From WRGT01 sp942493035 (lineage in GTDB: Bacteria > Spirochaetota > UBA4802 > UBA5550), in the NCBI GenBank assembly GCA_942493035.1, contig OW818666.1, forward strand, positions 1,178,001 through 1,242,000: a stretch of 64,000 nt of DNA, given 5' to 3'. The position numbers and the translations under genes are program-made. The notes beneath the pieces were generated by a model that was not told the origin of the DNA, did not search any database, and worked only from the letters and a program-made list of their open reading frames with translations. Of this stretch, positions 43,274-52,525 are shown piece by piece; the stretch's first letter is position 1, and every line of letters begins with the position of its first letter.

Positions 43274-43783
43274 CTAATCTCCCGCAATCTCTTCAACAAG
43301 TGCCGAAAACAGAGTTATTACATCTGCACCGGTTTTTCTCAGTTTCTGGCTTAGCTGTGTTGCAATTGCACGTGTTATATTAAGGCCTATATGAGGGTAT
43401 TCATCTCCGAATTTAATGAAATTATCTCTATTTAATACAAGGCATTCACAGTCAGTTTTTGCCTCTACTGTCGCAGATCTTTTATCGTTATCAATGAGTG
43501 CAAGTTCTCCTACGTAAACACCGCCCATTGAAGCATTGAGAGTTGTGACTACATACTTTTCATTCTGCATTGTTCTTTTTATTATATCAATTTCACCCTC
43601 TAGTAATATAAAAAGTTCATCACCCTGTTCGCCTTCTTTAATGATCGCGGTACCTTTTTTAAAATTCCGTACATCGCATAACTTGACAATTTTTTTAATT
43701 ATATCTTTATCGCCAACGTATTTTTTAAAAAATGATATTTCAAGTAATTTGTTTTCAATATTTGCTGTATTTTTTGTAGCCAT
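43274..43783 (-). CDS. Cyclic nucleotide-binding domain protein
   Basis: A 169-residue protein consisting of a single CAP-type effector domain (FKKGTAIIKEGEQGDELFILLEGEIDIIK) with the C-terminal phosphate-binding region GGVYVGELALIDNDKRSATVEA. No HTH follows, so it is not a Crp-type regulator; it may report cAMP or cGMP to a partner. ATG at 43783 follows GAGG, two bases after the stop of the K+ channel gene; the first in-frame codon at 43792 is TTG. The pairing with an ion channel gene suggests a split cyclic-nucleotide-regulated channel. Confidence 0.75.
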   Translation of the reverse strand: MATKNTANIENKLLEISFFKKYVGDKDIIKKIVKLCDVRNFKKGTAIIKEGEQGDELFILLEGEIDIIKRTMQNEKYVVTTLNASMGGVYVGELALIDNDKRSATVEAKTDCECLVLNRDNFIKFGDEYPHIGLNITRAIATQLSQKLRKTGADVITLFSALVEEIAGD

Positions 43784-43785
43784 AA

Positions 43786-45027
43786 TCAGCAACCTCTTCC
43801 TTCGATAATTATAGCTTTGCTGTGTTTGCCGATTATGTAATCCTGCGAAGGATTTATTACAGGTTTGTTTGCAGTCATGGTTTTTACACTTTTAAGACTG
43901 TCTACAAGCATTGAAATGTCCGGAGTCTTTTGCGCCTGTTCAATAGCTTCCATTTTTCTTGCATGGAAGTTTCCTGTATTTTCAAGAATCCCGATCAGTA
44001 TCGTATTATCTTTTTTCATATAGAATGAGGCAAGTTCGGAATATTTTTTTCCTATGAGTTCTCTTGGAGGTACAACTGTATTTAAACCAACCGGTGTATT
44101 TACATCGAGTAATTCGCTTATCACGTGAGATATACCGCTTCCCGTTGATGCGTTCGCTATTAAAGATCTGCTGTAATCTGATGTTAATATTATTTCATCA
44201 CAATTGGCAGAAGTCAGGTATCGTTCAAACTTTGTATCGAGAATCTCTGCAGCAGCATAGATTGTTTTAGAAATTGATTTAACAGTGATTATTGTCATAA
44301 CTGTTCTAGAATCAACCTCCTGCACTGATCCGAGTACAAGCCTGTCAGCCAGGACCAGAACTTTTTTTGCATGTTTGAGGTTTGCTTTGCTTAAAACTCC
44401 TTCATCCACATAATCTCCGTAGATGTAGCTGATACCTGAAAGCGCTGGTTCCGACCTCAGAAGTTCTATCTCTTCAGGAGGAGCAGTGTTAATAATAACT
44501 ATCTCCTGTGGGATAAATTCGTTGTTTTTTCTTATTATATCTTTAAGGACTTTCCCCATATCTCTTTTCCATCCGCAGATGATGAAATGATTCTTCATGT
44601 GTACCGCTTTCAAACCTTTCTCCTCCTTAAGCTGCTTCTCTACAAGTATTGATGCGATATTACCTGTTACAACACCGACCAGTGACACTCCGAAAAACAT
44701 AAGAAGTACCCCCGAAATTCTCCCTGCGATACTTACCGGATAGAAATCTCCATATCCAACAGTAGTGGAGGTTACAAACGCCCACCAGATAGAATCATTG
44801 AAGTTTCGTATGTTGCTTGAGTTATCACTATCTTCTACTTTTACTCCATTAACTTCCGTATATAAAACATGTTCTTTTTCAACGAAATAAGTAAACGTGG
44901 AGAATGATAGGAGAATAACGGTACCTATTATCAGTAGTTTTACCAGCATACTCGAAGATAGTCTATAGTAATAGTATCTTATTGTTTTATTTGTTAATGT
45001 TTTTTTGAATATCCGCAGGATTTTCAT
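43786..45027 (-). CDS. Potassium channel with RCK (TrkA-N) domain
   Basis: A 413-residue channel of the two-helix type. The first helix (about 25-47) leads to the pore loop TTVGYGDFYPVS (selectivity filter TVGYG), second helix (about 105-125), then a cytoplasmic RCK domain (MKNHFIICGWKRDMGKVLKDII) with NAD-type fold, and a C-terminal RCK-C/TrkA-C-like part. It lets K+ pass the membrane under cytoplasmic ligand control. It heads an operon with a separate cyclic-nucleotide-binding protein and an SGNH hydrolase. ATG at 45027. Confidence 0.9.
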   Translation of the reverse strand: MKILRIFKKTLTNKTIRYYYYRLSSSMLVKLLIIGTVILLSFSTFTYFVEKEHVLYTEVNGVKVEDSDNSSNIRNFNDSIWWAFVTSTTVGYGDFYPVSIAGRISGVLLMFFGVSLVGVVTGNIASILVEKQLKEEKGLKAVHMKNHFIICGWKRDMGKVLKDIIRKNNEFIPQEIVIINTAPPEEIELLRSEPALSGISYIYGDYVDEGVLSKANLKHAKKVLVLADRLVLGSVQEVDSRTVMTIITVKSISKTIYAAAEILDTKFERYLTSANCDEIILTSDYSRSLIANASTGSGISHVISELLDVNTPVGLNTVVPPRELIGKKYSELASFYMKKDNTILIGILENTGNFHARKMEAIEQAQKTPDISMLVDSLKSVKTMTANKPVINPSQDYIIGKHSKAIIIEGRGC

Positions 45028-45156
45028 ATGTCTAACCGGCCTCTGAATATAACACTTATATTACTATTTTCGTTCATTCTTGAATTAATGATTATCATTA
45101 TTTAGTCTTATTTAAATAATACAGCGATTATTTTTGAGCAATTACTAATTCCTTAT

Positions 45157-45228
45157 AGTTTCCATTCTTTAACTTCTTTAACGTAAATAAAGCTCTATTA
45201 TCCCCGCCGCCGCAGGCGGCGAGGATTG
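45157..45228 (-). repeat. Family A element, copy 7, truncated by family B
   Basis: A reversed and partial copy (TTCTTTAAC...GCTCTATTATCCCCGCC, core hairpin GCCGCCGCAGGCGGC) that ends abruptly at the left edge of a family B element. The second half of family A is missing, as expected if the B element replaced or deleted it. Confidence 0.65.
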
Positions 45229-45231
45229 TGA

Positions 45232-45312
45232 CTACTCAAAAACCGGTGGAATTTCATCTCCGCTGCGCCACAGGCGCGGCGGAGAACAATTTTACCACCA
45301 ATTTATGAGTAG
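45232..45312 (+). repeat. Family B palindromic MITE-like element, copy 4
   Basis: An 81-bp copy with ends CTACTCAAAAACCGGTGG and CCACCAATTTATGAGTAG and GC-rich hairpin (CTCCGCTGCGCC / GGCGCGGCGGAG). It abuts a truncated family A copy. It lies just 10 bases from the end of the facing hybrid kinase gene. Confidence 0.75.
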
Positions 45313-45321
45313 ACACTTTAT

Positions 45322-47883
45322 TTACTTCAAAATATCTGAAATTTTCTTCATTAAATCCTGGAGTTGGAATGGTTTCTGGAGAAAACCTGAAACACCTGAG
45401 TCTGCGAATTTTTCTGATAAGTCATTTTCACTATACCCGCTCATCAGTATAATCCGGCTCTCCGGGCTTATTTTATTTATCTTTTTGAATGTTTCTACCC
45501 CATCCATATGCGGCATTGTTAGATCAAGGAGTATAATTTTTAAATATCCATTTTTATAATCATTAAAATCTGATATTTTTTTTACCGCATCCATACCGTC
45601 ATATGAAGTAAGTACTTTAAAACCGCAGAGTTCCAGCATGGAAGCAGCAACAGCCCGGACACCTTCTTCGTCATCAACAACCAGTGCATAACCGCCTGTT
45701 AACTGATCTCCAGTCGAAGTGCTTTCATCAATGATATGCTGCTCATTCCTGTTTTTTGCAGGGAAATATACTGTAAAGGTGGATCCTTTTCCAGGAGAAC
45801 TTTTTACAATTATTGTACCCTTGTGTCCGCGTACTATACCCAGTATTGCTGAAAGACCAAGACCGCGTCCTGTAAATTTCGTGGTAAAAAAAGGATCAAA
45901 CAAATGTGAAAGTGTTTCGCTATTCATTCCGCATCCGGTGTCTTTCACCTTCAGCCATGAGTATTCTCCGTCGTTAAGATCATCGGCAGCAAGGACTGTT
46001 GAAAGTTCATCTTTAGTGAAATAACCGCTTCCTGTAGACAGAACAACTTCACCTTCGGAATCGTTAAGTGATTCCGAAGCATTAATTACAAGGTTCATTA
46101 CTATCTGTCTTATCTGGGACGGATCTGCATCAATCCATGGAGTTTTATCTGATAAGTTGACTGTCAAATTTATTTTTTTTGAAATTGAAACTTCAAGAAT
46201 ATTCAGCATTTCATTTATTACGGCATTAATATTCACTTCCTGGAATTCCGAAATCCCTTTGCCGGAATATGCCAGAAGCTGCGAGCATAGATCTGCTGCT
46301 CTACGCGATGCCAAAAGAGCATTGTCAAGGTATTTCTGCTGATAATCGTTTTTATTAAATGCGTGAATTGTAAGATCAATATTCCCCATTATAGCTGACA
46401 GAAGATTATTGAAATCATGTGCGATACCTCCGGCAAGCACTCCAAGGCTTTCCAGTTTCTGGGTATGTCGCACAGCCATCTCAACATTTTTTAAAGATGT
46501 TATATCACGTGAAAATCCGACAATTCGTGAATATAGACCATGCTCATCTATTATCGGAACAAGAAGAGTCCAGAAAATTTTTTTCTCTGAATCAATCGGA
46601 ACCTCCTCTTGGTAAGATATGGGCTTTTTATTTCTGATGCATTCTGTATAGTTTTTAATAACCGGTGCTGATAGTTCCGGGGGAAGAATTTCTTCAATGT
46701 TTTTTCCAGCTACATGTTCATTGCCGATGCCGGTATTTTTTTTATGAGCTGGATTGACATTCTCTATAAAAAAAGATCCGTTGTCCAGCCTTATCCAGAA
46801 AATTGAATCAGGTGTGTTGTCATAAATTCCTCTGTATCTTATAACAGCGTCAGTCAGTTCTTTTTCAGTTGAGGTCAGTTTTTCTATCTCGAGCTTTAGA
46901 TCTGAGGTCCTTTTAATAACCTCTCTCCTTAGTAGAAAAATCCAGAAAAAAGCTGATAAAATAATCAATAGTAGTGATGATGCAATGGCAAAAATTTTAA
47001 AACCGTATTTTTTTAAAAATGATTCACCTGAGTCAATTGGAACTCCAAGCCATTTATCGCTGATTTTTTTTAATATGCCTGTTTTTTCAGCATATACGAT
47101 ACCTTTGTTAATGATTGAAGCGAGTAGGGGATTGTTGCCTGATACAGCTACACAATCACGTCCATTATACAAAGGGGGTGTAATTTTTTTTAGTAATTCT
47201 CTTTCGCCGCTTGAATAAAGAAAATATAAAACCGCCTGTTCATCACCAATCATCGCATCTGCTTTCCCATCAATGACGGCTTGTGCCGCCTCTTTAAAAT
47301 CTGCTGTAAGAATTAATTCACCATTTATGTTATGCTGTTTGAGCCATTCTTCTGCGTAATCTTCACTCAGTATTGCAATTTTTTTATTCTGCAGATCGGA
47401 AGCACTATTGATATCGGGACGTTCAATCCTGATGAAAATAGTTCCGGGGATGATAAAATAGGGAATTGTCATTATAAAATTTTTCTTTCTTTCCGGACTT
47501 TCAAAAAGTCCTACAACTGCATCAGCTTTACCGTCAAGCACATACCGCTGCATCTCTTCATGTTTCATTGGAAGAAACTCAATATTGAATCCTGCCTCAG
47601 TGGCTATCCACCTGAGAAGCTCTATACTCATTCCGCTGTATGAACCGTTTTTCTGAATAAATTCAAATGGGGGATAATTTGTCTCTCCAACGAATGTTAT
47701 CTCCGTTCTATGAGAAAGGTATTCTCTTTCAGCTCTGTTTAAAGTGAATTCCGAACTATTTGAGCATGAATCTAAAGAAGTGATTATTATAATTAAAAAA
47801 AATAATATAATAAAGGTAGATGTTTTTTTACTCAGCGATTTTGTTATTCTGATGAGCGATATTTTTATACTTTCAGTATTCAT
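45322..47883 (-). CDS. Hybrid sensor kinase with periplasmic substrate-binding domain (SBP_bac_3, PAS, HisKA, HATPase, REC)
   Basis: An 853-residue membrane kinase of the BvgS style. After a signal helix (about 20-40) a solute-binding SBP_bac_3 domain senses a small ligand (FVGETNYPPFEFIQKNG, MSIELLRWIATEAGF, about 60-285). A membrane helix follows near 300, then PAS, HisKA (GGIAHDFNNLLSAIMG), HATPase (VKDTGCGM; GRGLGLSAILG) and a receiver domain (LLDLTMPHMDG). Amino acids are a plausible class of ligand, since these domains usually bind them. ATG at 47883. The paralogue at 59386 has the same architecture. Confidence 0.9.
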   Translation of the reverse strand: MNTESIKISLIRITKSLSKKTSTFIILFFLIIIITSLDSCSNSSEFTLNRAEREYLSHRTEITFVGETNYPPFEFIQKNGSYSGMSIELLRWIATEAGFNIEFLPMKHEEMQRYVLDGKADAVVGLFESPERKKNFIMTIPYFIIPGTIFIRIERPDINSASDLQNKKIAILSEDYAEEWLKQHNINGELILTADFKEAAQAVIDGKADAMIGDEQAVLYFLYSSGERELLKKITPPLYNGRDCVAVSGNNPLLASIINKGIVYAEKTGILKKISDKWLGVPIDSGESFLKKYGFKIFAIASSLLLIILSAFFWIFLLRREVIKRTSDLKLEIEKLTSTEKELTDAVIRYRGIYDNTPDSIFWIRLDNGSFFIENVNPAHKKNTGIGNEHVAGKNIEEILPPELSAPVIKNYTECIRNKKPISYQEEVPIDSEKKIFWTLLVPIIDEHGLYSRIVGFSRDITSLKNVEMAVRHTQKLESLGVLAGGIAHDFNNLLSAIMGNIDLTIHAFNKNDYQQKYLDNALLASRRAADLCSQLLAYSGKGISEFQEVNINAVINEMLNILEVSISKKINLTVNLSDKTPWIDADPSQIRQIVMNLVINASESLNDSEGEVVLSTGSGYFTKDELSTVLAADDLNDGEYSWLKVKDTGCGMNSETLSHLFDPFFTTKFTGRGLGLSAILGIVRGHKGTIIVKSSPGKGSTFTVYFPAKNRNEQHIIDESTSTGDQLTGGYALVVDDEEGVRAVAASMLELCGFKVLTSYDGMDAVKKISDFNDYKNGYLKIILLDLTMPHMDGVETFKKINKISPESRIILMSGYSENDLSEKFADSGVSGFLQKPFQLQDLMKKISDILK

Positions 47884-47985
47884 CCCGGCTCCATTTGGTA
47901 TATCGGGGAAAATGTATCAATTATTTTAATATACTAAAAAATATATTTTTTAGTATAAATAAAATAATACAGTTTAATTATTTTT

Positions 47986-48108
47986 CAGTAGTTATTTCTA
48001 AATATAATATTTAGTGAAAAAAAAACAAGAATTACATATCCCCGCCGCCGAAGGCGGCGGGGATAATAGAGCTTTTTATATTTTATAAAAGTTAAGGAAT
48101 AAATACTG
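47986..48108 (+). repeat. Family A palindromic MITE-like element, copy 8, with exact 9-bp target duplication
   Basis: A 123-bp full-length copy: CAGTAGTTATTTC at the left, perfect core hairpin, ATAATAGAGCTTTTT tract, AAGGAATAAATACTG at the right. It is flanked by exact 9-bp repeats ATTATTTTT at 47977-47985 and 48109-48117. The right repeat overlaps the stop codon of the next minus-strand gene. Confidence 0.9.
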
Positions 48109-48115
48109 ATTATTT

Positions 48116-48871
48116 TTAATAATCTTCAATGACTACTGAGGATTTATCGTTAAACGGATTTGATCTCAGAGCGAGTGAAAATAGAAAGGGGTATTCTTTT
48201 TTTATATGAACAATATATAAAATCCACTCCTGTATAATTCCATGGTAAGCCCGTTTAATGTCAATACTGAGATGAGCTAAGTCTGCAGGCGGAGCTTCCA
48301 TTAAATTTTTTCTAAGTGCTAATTCATCTGATAAATGGCAAACACCAAGAAGAGTATCGGTGAAAGTATCATGCTCGGAAAGATTTGAATTTTCCAGCAG
48401 ATTCAGCAGGAACAATCGTTTGCTATCCAGAAACTGTTTTAAAAGCTCCATCTTCTCCCCGGTAATATCAATTACAACAGGATTGGTGTTGATCCATTTT
48501 TCAGCTTTTTCAAATTCTTTTGTATTCCAGTGTGCTGTGATTTCTAGCCTGCTGCTTAAATCGTCTTTATTTACAGTTAAATCAAATAAATGTTTAAGAA
48601 GTTCATTCCCGAGTTCATTATAGAAAATTCCAATTGCAACATAAACCCTTTTCATTAAACTGATCCGCTGCTGTCTCTTCAGCAGCCGGTCTATTACAAA
48701 AGTTACTATGAGCACCTGAATCGGAACGAAAGAGAGGTCCTGTAGAAAATAAAAATACGTATCTGATTCATGATGAAAAAAATAAATCTGCATTGAATAT
48801 GATAATACAGATAAAAGTATAAGTATTATAGAAGTGAGGAGATACCATTTAAAGTCACTGCTGTTTTTCAT
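48116..48871 (-). CDS. Two-helix membrane protein of unknown function
   Basis: A 251-residue protein with two N-terminal membrane helices (about 10-30 and 47-65) and a basic, helical cytoplasmic region (LLKRQQRISLMKRVYVAIG, NELGNELLKHLFD). I know no family for it. The C-terminal 180 residues look like a helical bundle. It is the last of three unknown genes on this strand, starting two bases after the end of the acidic 291-residue gene. A family A element lies directly behind its stop. Confidence 0.6.
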   Translation of the reverse strand: MKNSSDFKWYLLTSIILILLSVLSYSMQIYFFHHESDTYFYFLQDLSFVPIQVLIVTFVIDRLLKRQQRISLMKRVYVAIGIFYNELGNELLKHLFDLTVNKDDLSSRLEITAHWNTKEFEKAEKWINTNPVVIDITGEKMELLKQFLDSKRLFLLNLLENSNLSEHDTFTDTLLGVCHLSDELALRKNLMEAPPADLAHLSIDIKRAYHGIIQEWILYIVHIKKEYPFLFSLALRSNPFNDKSSVVIEDY

Positions 48872-48873
48872 TC

Positions 48874-49749
48874 TTATCTTACAACGAAATATTTTTTAAA
48901 ATTTTCATGAAGCTTGCTGTAAAAGAGCTGGTGTTCGGCATCGCCGGTTCTTCCGAAATAATAAACAAGAAGCTGTGCAGCTTTGACGATGAAAACGTTA
49001 AGTTCTTTTCCTTTCATCCCTTTTACAATTTCAGAATTTCCGGATTTTATCATCTGCCGTCCAATGTTTATATGCCTAATGAAAGTGCTTATCTGGCTTT
49101 TTAAGCCCTCCGGATCATTGTGTAAAGCGTCATCGACCTTCATCATGTCCAGTGTTCCGCTTAAAAGATAAAACTTTTTAATACTTACTATTGATGATGT
49201 AATCAATGATTTATTATAAGCATTTGTTAGTTTTTCTTTTATGAGTTCGAATGCCTTGAGTTTCTGAGCATCCGTTTGAGGTAGTTCACCTGTTACGTTT
49301 CTATAAAGGTTGAAGGTAATATTCTGAACATCCATGCAGTCCTGGTCGGATGACAGAATTGCAGTCAGTTTTTTGAAGTTTTCGGGATTTCTTTCCAGAA
49401 TTTTCATGTAAAGGTCAATCCCTTTAATTGCTTCAGTAAATACGGACATATTTTTTGATTTAAAATCATGCAGTGATATCTGTTTCATGGCTTCAATAAT
49501 CATGGATGACTGTGCTGTTAATAGTAGAGCATCCATGTCGGGGGAAAAATCTGCTGAAGATCTTTTTTGTGCTGAACAATCCGGTTCAACAATCTCATTT
49601 TCAAGTGGTAATTCATCATTGAATTGATCTGAATTTGCCGGATTTTTTTTGTCATCCGGTTCAGAATCGAAGAGGAAAAAATCATCGCCGGACTCGGGAA
49701 GATCTTCATCCATGAGTGAGTCAAAATCAAATTTATCTGAACCGCTCAT
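48874..49749 (-). CDS. Acidic protein of unknown function
   Basis: A 291-residue soluble protein. The first 70 residues are very acidic and low complexity (FDFDSLMDEDLPESGDDFF), followed by an all-helical region (ALLLTAQSSMIIEAMKQISL, KNMSVFTEAIKGIDLYMKIL). No domain is recognised. It is placed between the 68-residue gene and the two-helix membrane protein gene with gaps of 9 and 2 bases, so one operon is certain enough. The acidic tail may bind a basic partner. Confidence 0.6.
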   Translation of the reverse strand: MSGSDKFDFDSLMDEDLPESGDDFFLFDSEPDDKKNPANSDQFNDELPLENEIVEPDCSAQKRSSADFSPDMDALLLTAQSSMIIEAMKQISLHDFKSKNMSVFTEAIKGIDLYMKILERNPENFKKLTAILSSDQDCMDVQNITFNLYRNVTGELPQTDAQKLKAFELIKEKLTNAYNKSLITSSIVSIKKFYLLSGTLDMMKVDDALHNDPEGLKSQISTFIRHINIGRQMIKSGNSEIVKGMKGKELNVFIVKAAQLLVYYFGRTGDAEHQLFYSKLHENFKKYFVVR

Positions 49750-49758
49750 AATTTCCCT

Positions 49759-49965
49759 TTAACCCTCGATAATGTCATATACAAGATTAAAGGATATCAG
49801 GCAGGGGAATACAGACCTGAGAGACATACCTTTGGTTACTTCAACCAGGAAATCGTCTTTAACTTCGCTATAATCCCATGAAGCCCCGTTAACAACCATT
49901 GATCCGGCGTATTCGAGAGTGTCTGCATCGTATAGTTTTACTTCTTTAATTACAGTATTATTCAT
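49759..49965 (-). CDS. Small protein of unknown function, start uncertain
   Basis: A 68-residue protein (or 91 residues from GTG at 50034) containing mostly beta strands: IKEVKLYDADTLEYAGSMVVN, DFLVEVTKGMSLR. The internal repeat of hydrophobic strands suggests a PilZ-like or SH3-like fold, but no motif confirms it. Neither start has a strong ribosome site; the ATG at 49965 has only GGTG. It begins an operon of three unknown genes. Confidence 0.5.
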   Translation of the reverse strand: MNNTVIKEVKLYDADTLEYAGSMVVNGASWDYSEVKDDFLVEVTKGMSLRSVFPCLISFNLVYDIIEG

Positions 49966-50156
49966 AAAGCACCATTTATATTTATTTGTCTTTATACTCG
50001 AATATAATTGCAGATATTTTTTAACAGACTCCACAATTATAGTGAGTATTTCACCATTTATAGTAAGACTATTTTATTAATCATTCTTTTTTTCAAGGTT
50101 TTTTTTATTATCAGCAAATTTAGAGTATTACTGTCAATAAAATGTAAATATGCAAA

Positions 50157-50325
50157 TACTCAAAACTGGCAGTAAAAATGCTTTTCGCCGCTCTAAAGGC
50201 ACAGTGAAGATAGAATACAGCTGATTTAGAACGATTACTTGTTTATCAAATAATGGTTTAATTGATATCCGTCATGACAGATTTGCAGTTGAAAAAGGAT
50301 GACGCCGGTTTTGAGCAATTATGTT
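50157..50325. repeat. Family B-like element, copy 5, with internal insertion
   Basis: The region has ends TACTCAAAACTGGCAGTAAAA and ACGCCGGTTTTGAGCAATTA, which match family B ends, but is about 170 bases long, so something is inserted inside or the copy has drifted. It lies in a 436-base region upstream of the HEAT-repeat gene that has no other feature. Confidence 0.5.
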
Positions 50326-50401
50326 AATATGGTGATCGATAAATAATTGAAGCTTGACATTTTTGCTTTATCAGACTATTATAAAATAAAAATGGTAAAT
50401 T

Positions 50402-51433
50402 ATGTTTATTAAACCAAATGTTGATAAAATAAAAAATGCCGGCCAGATCGACAGATTGATTCTGCTTCTCAAGCACAGGAAATCTCAGACGAGAGAAGCT
50501 GCTCTGGTTGCTCTATCCGAAATCGGCGGCTCAGATAGTTCTGTAATTGAAAAAATGCGCTCTCTCCTTAGCGATAAAGATACAAAAGTCAGGCACCGTG
50601 CTGCTCTCATTTTTGCCAGAATGGGGGATGCCGGAATAATTGAAAATCTGAATGAAATAATAACTCATGGTACAGTTAATGAACAGGTTGAAGTTCTTCG
50701 TGTTCTCCCACATTACTATAGTAAGGAGAATGAGAACATTACCCAGATACTTGCCCTTGCTCTTAAAGACAAGAAACACTCTGTGCAGATTGAAGCCATC
50801 AAATCTATCGGAGAGATGGAAATTGAAACAATGGCGTTCTATCTTCTAGATTTCGCGAATCATAGTGTAGCAAAGTTCAGACTTGAAACAGTTATTGCTC
50901 TTGGAAGAGTTAAGAATCCGATGGGGATAGATGTTCTTATTGGTGCTCTGACAGATTCAAGTCCCGAGGTACGGAAGATTGCCGAAGAGTCTCTGAAAAA
51001 AATAGGTACAGAAAAAGCTCTCAGCTCATTGAGGGATGCTCCTTTTATGCTTATGGTTAAAAATATGAATGAAAGTGTTTCTAAGAGATTAACCACTGTG
51101 GTTAATATTGGAAAACAGAAAAAGGAATTTGGTCTGCCGCTGCTTCATAAAGCCTGTTTTGATGATTATAAAAATATAAGAATTGAATCAATTAAATCAA
51201 TTGCTATATTAAAGGATAACTCGTCGCTTCCGACTTTAATAGAACTTCTTAATGATAAATACTATGATGTAAGGATTGAAACAATCAAGGCTTTAACCCG
51301 CTTCAACTCTATAGTCGCACTTAATGCTTTAAAAACCGCCAGAAACGACTCCAATACCAATGTAAAATTTGAAGCAAAAAGAGCCTACGCCGCTCTAAGT
51401 TCAAGAATGAACATTATTGATAAAAATGATTAG
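50402..51433 (+). CDS. HEAT-repeat protein
   Basis: A 343-residue protein made of about nine helical repeats of 30-32 residues (for example REAALVALSEIGGSDSSVI, VRHRAALIFARMGDAGII, FRLETVIALGRVKNPMGI, VRIETIKALTRFNSIV). HEAT or PBS-lyase-like repeats form a curved binding surface for proteins; there is no catalytic motif. Its partner is unknown, and it has no nearby co-transcribed gene. ATG at 50402. Confidence 0.85.
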   Translation: MFIKPNVDKIKNAGQIDRLILLLKHRKSQTREAALVALSEIGGSDSSVIEKMRSLLSDKDTKVRHRAALIFARMGDAGIIENLNEIITHGTVNEQVEVLRVLPHYYSKENENITQILALALKDKKHSVQIEAIKSIGEMEIETMAFYLLDFANHSVAKFRLETVIALGRVKNPMGIDVLIGALTDSSPEVRKIAEESLKKIGTEKALSSLRDAPFMLMVKNMNESVSKRLTTVVNIGKQKKEFGLPLLHKACFDDYKNIRIESIKSIAILKDNSSLPTLIELLNDKYYDVRIETIKALTRFNSIVALNALKTARNDSNTNVKFEAKRAYAALSSRMNIIDKND

Positions 51434-51603
51434 CAATACAATATAAAATATTTAAAAAAACACACTCTTTGTAAGCTTCTGTAATTATTTTTCTTGACTC
51501 TCTACTGTTTATGTATTAAATTTTTACATAGAGTGAAATTTTTGTTTAATTTTCTGTCAGTAGATATAAGATAATATAAAAAAGAAAAATATAATATAAC
51601 TGA

Positions 51604-52062
51604 ATGATAATAACATTATTACTAATAGCTTTATTTTTATCCTTTTTGGGGCATATATATTCATTAGTTACATATGTAACCACCAGATCTGAAAGATCTT
51701 TAAGGGCTTTTGTTAAGACAACCATGAGTAACATCATGATTGCCGGTGCATGTATAGTTTTATTCATGTCAAGGCCTGATCTTTTATTCAGAGTGGATGT
51801 TCCCAAATTATTATGGATAATGTCCGGTTTTATAATGATTGTTGCTCTCTGGGTTAAAGTAAAAATCTGTATCCGGATTTACCGGAAAGCACAGGATCCT
51901 GAGAACTACCATATAAATTTTTTCGGTAAAAAGGTACTGCATTCATCTGTTGTAAGCAGGATAGAGCTGGCGGTTTTTTTCGGTACTATTCCGTTTTTTC
52001 TGATGTCCGGTGCATATTTTATAGCAAGGCTGATCAATTTTTTTTTATACAGACACCTTTAA
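51604..52062 (+). CDS. Membrane protein of unknown function
   Basis: A 152-residue protein with four predicted membrane helices, about at residues 1-20, 42-58, 70-88 and 125-148. No catalytic or transport motif is visible. The start at 51604 has no evident ribosome site, so the true start may differ. It is likely real since the helix pattern is regular and no other frame competes. Confidence 0.55.
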   Translation: MIITLLLIALFLSFLGHIYSLVTYVTTRSERSLRAFVKTTMSNIMIAGACIVLFMSRPDLLFRVDVPKLLWIMSGFIMIVALWVKVKICIRIYRKAQDPENYHINFFGKKVLHSSVVSRIELAVFFGTIPFFLMSGAYFIARLINFFLYRHL

Positions 52063-52133
52063 CATTCTTGAACAAATTGGTCTTATTGTACAGTAGCACT
52101 CTCTGAGTGTAAATAAATAGATGGAGGAATATT

Positions 52134-52397
52134 ATGGCGTTTATTAATTACAGAGCTAAAGAGAATTCACTTAAGTGTGAATCATGCAAGTTCAATTTTG
52201 TACATAATTATAGTACCAAAATTGATGATAAAGGTCTTGTGAACTTTCTTGATCTGGATGATAAGGTTGAAAAAGCTTTAAAAGCCAGTGCAAGGGGAGC
52301 GATGTGGGCAACATGTAAAGCATGTCCATATAGAAAAGATTTCGAAAAAATGTATGGTGTTGAACCTGTTAAATATTTTTCAGCGGCTCTAGGCTGA
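52134..52397 (+). CDS. Small protein with two CxxC pairs
   Basis: An 87-residue soluble protein with CESC (about residue 17) and later TCKAC (about 62), spaced like a zinc ribbon. A further Cys is absent. The region between is helical (GLVNFLDLDDKVEKALKASARG). It likely binds zinc or another metal; the function is unknown. A strong ribosome site (ATGGAGGAAT) precedes the ATG at 52134. It is followed by a clear terminator, so it is a single transcript unit. Confidence 0.7.
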   Translation: MAFINYRAKENSLKCESCKFNFVHNYSTKIDDKGLVNFLDLDDKVEKALKASARGAMWATCKACPYRKDFEKMYGVEPVKYFSAALG

Positions 52398-52410
52398 TAT
52401 TAAATAAAAG

Positions 52411-52452
52411 AACTGCCGGAAAAGGTGTTATCTTTTCCGGCAGTTTATTTTT
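52411..52452 (+). terminator. Rho-independent terminator after the CxxC gene
   Basis: A perfect 14-bp stem (AACTGCCGGAAAAG / CTTTTCCGGCAGTT) with loop GTGTTAT is followed by TATTTTTAT. Confidence 0.85.
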
Positions 52453-52525
52453 ATCATAGGTTTTTTAACATCTAATTCTGCTTCTACAGTTGTGTTTTTT
52501 TATTATAGCTTTTTACGATTGAAAT

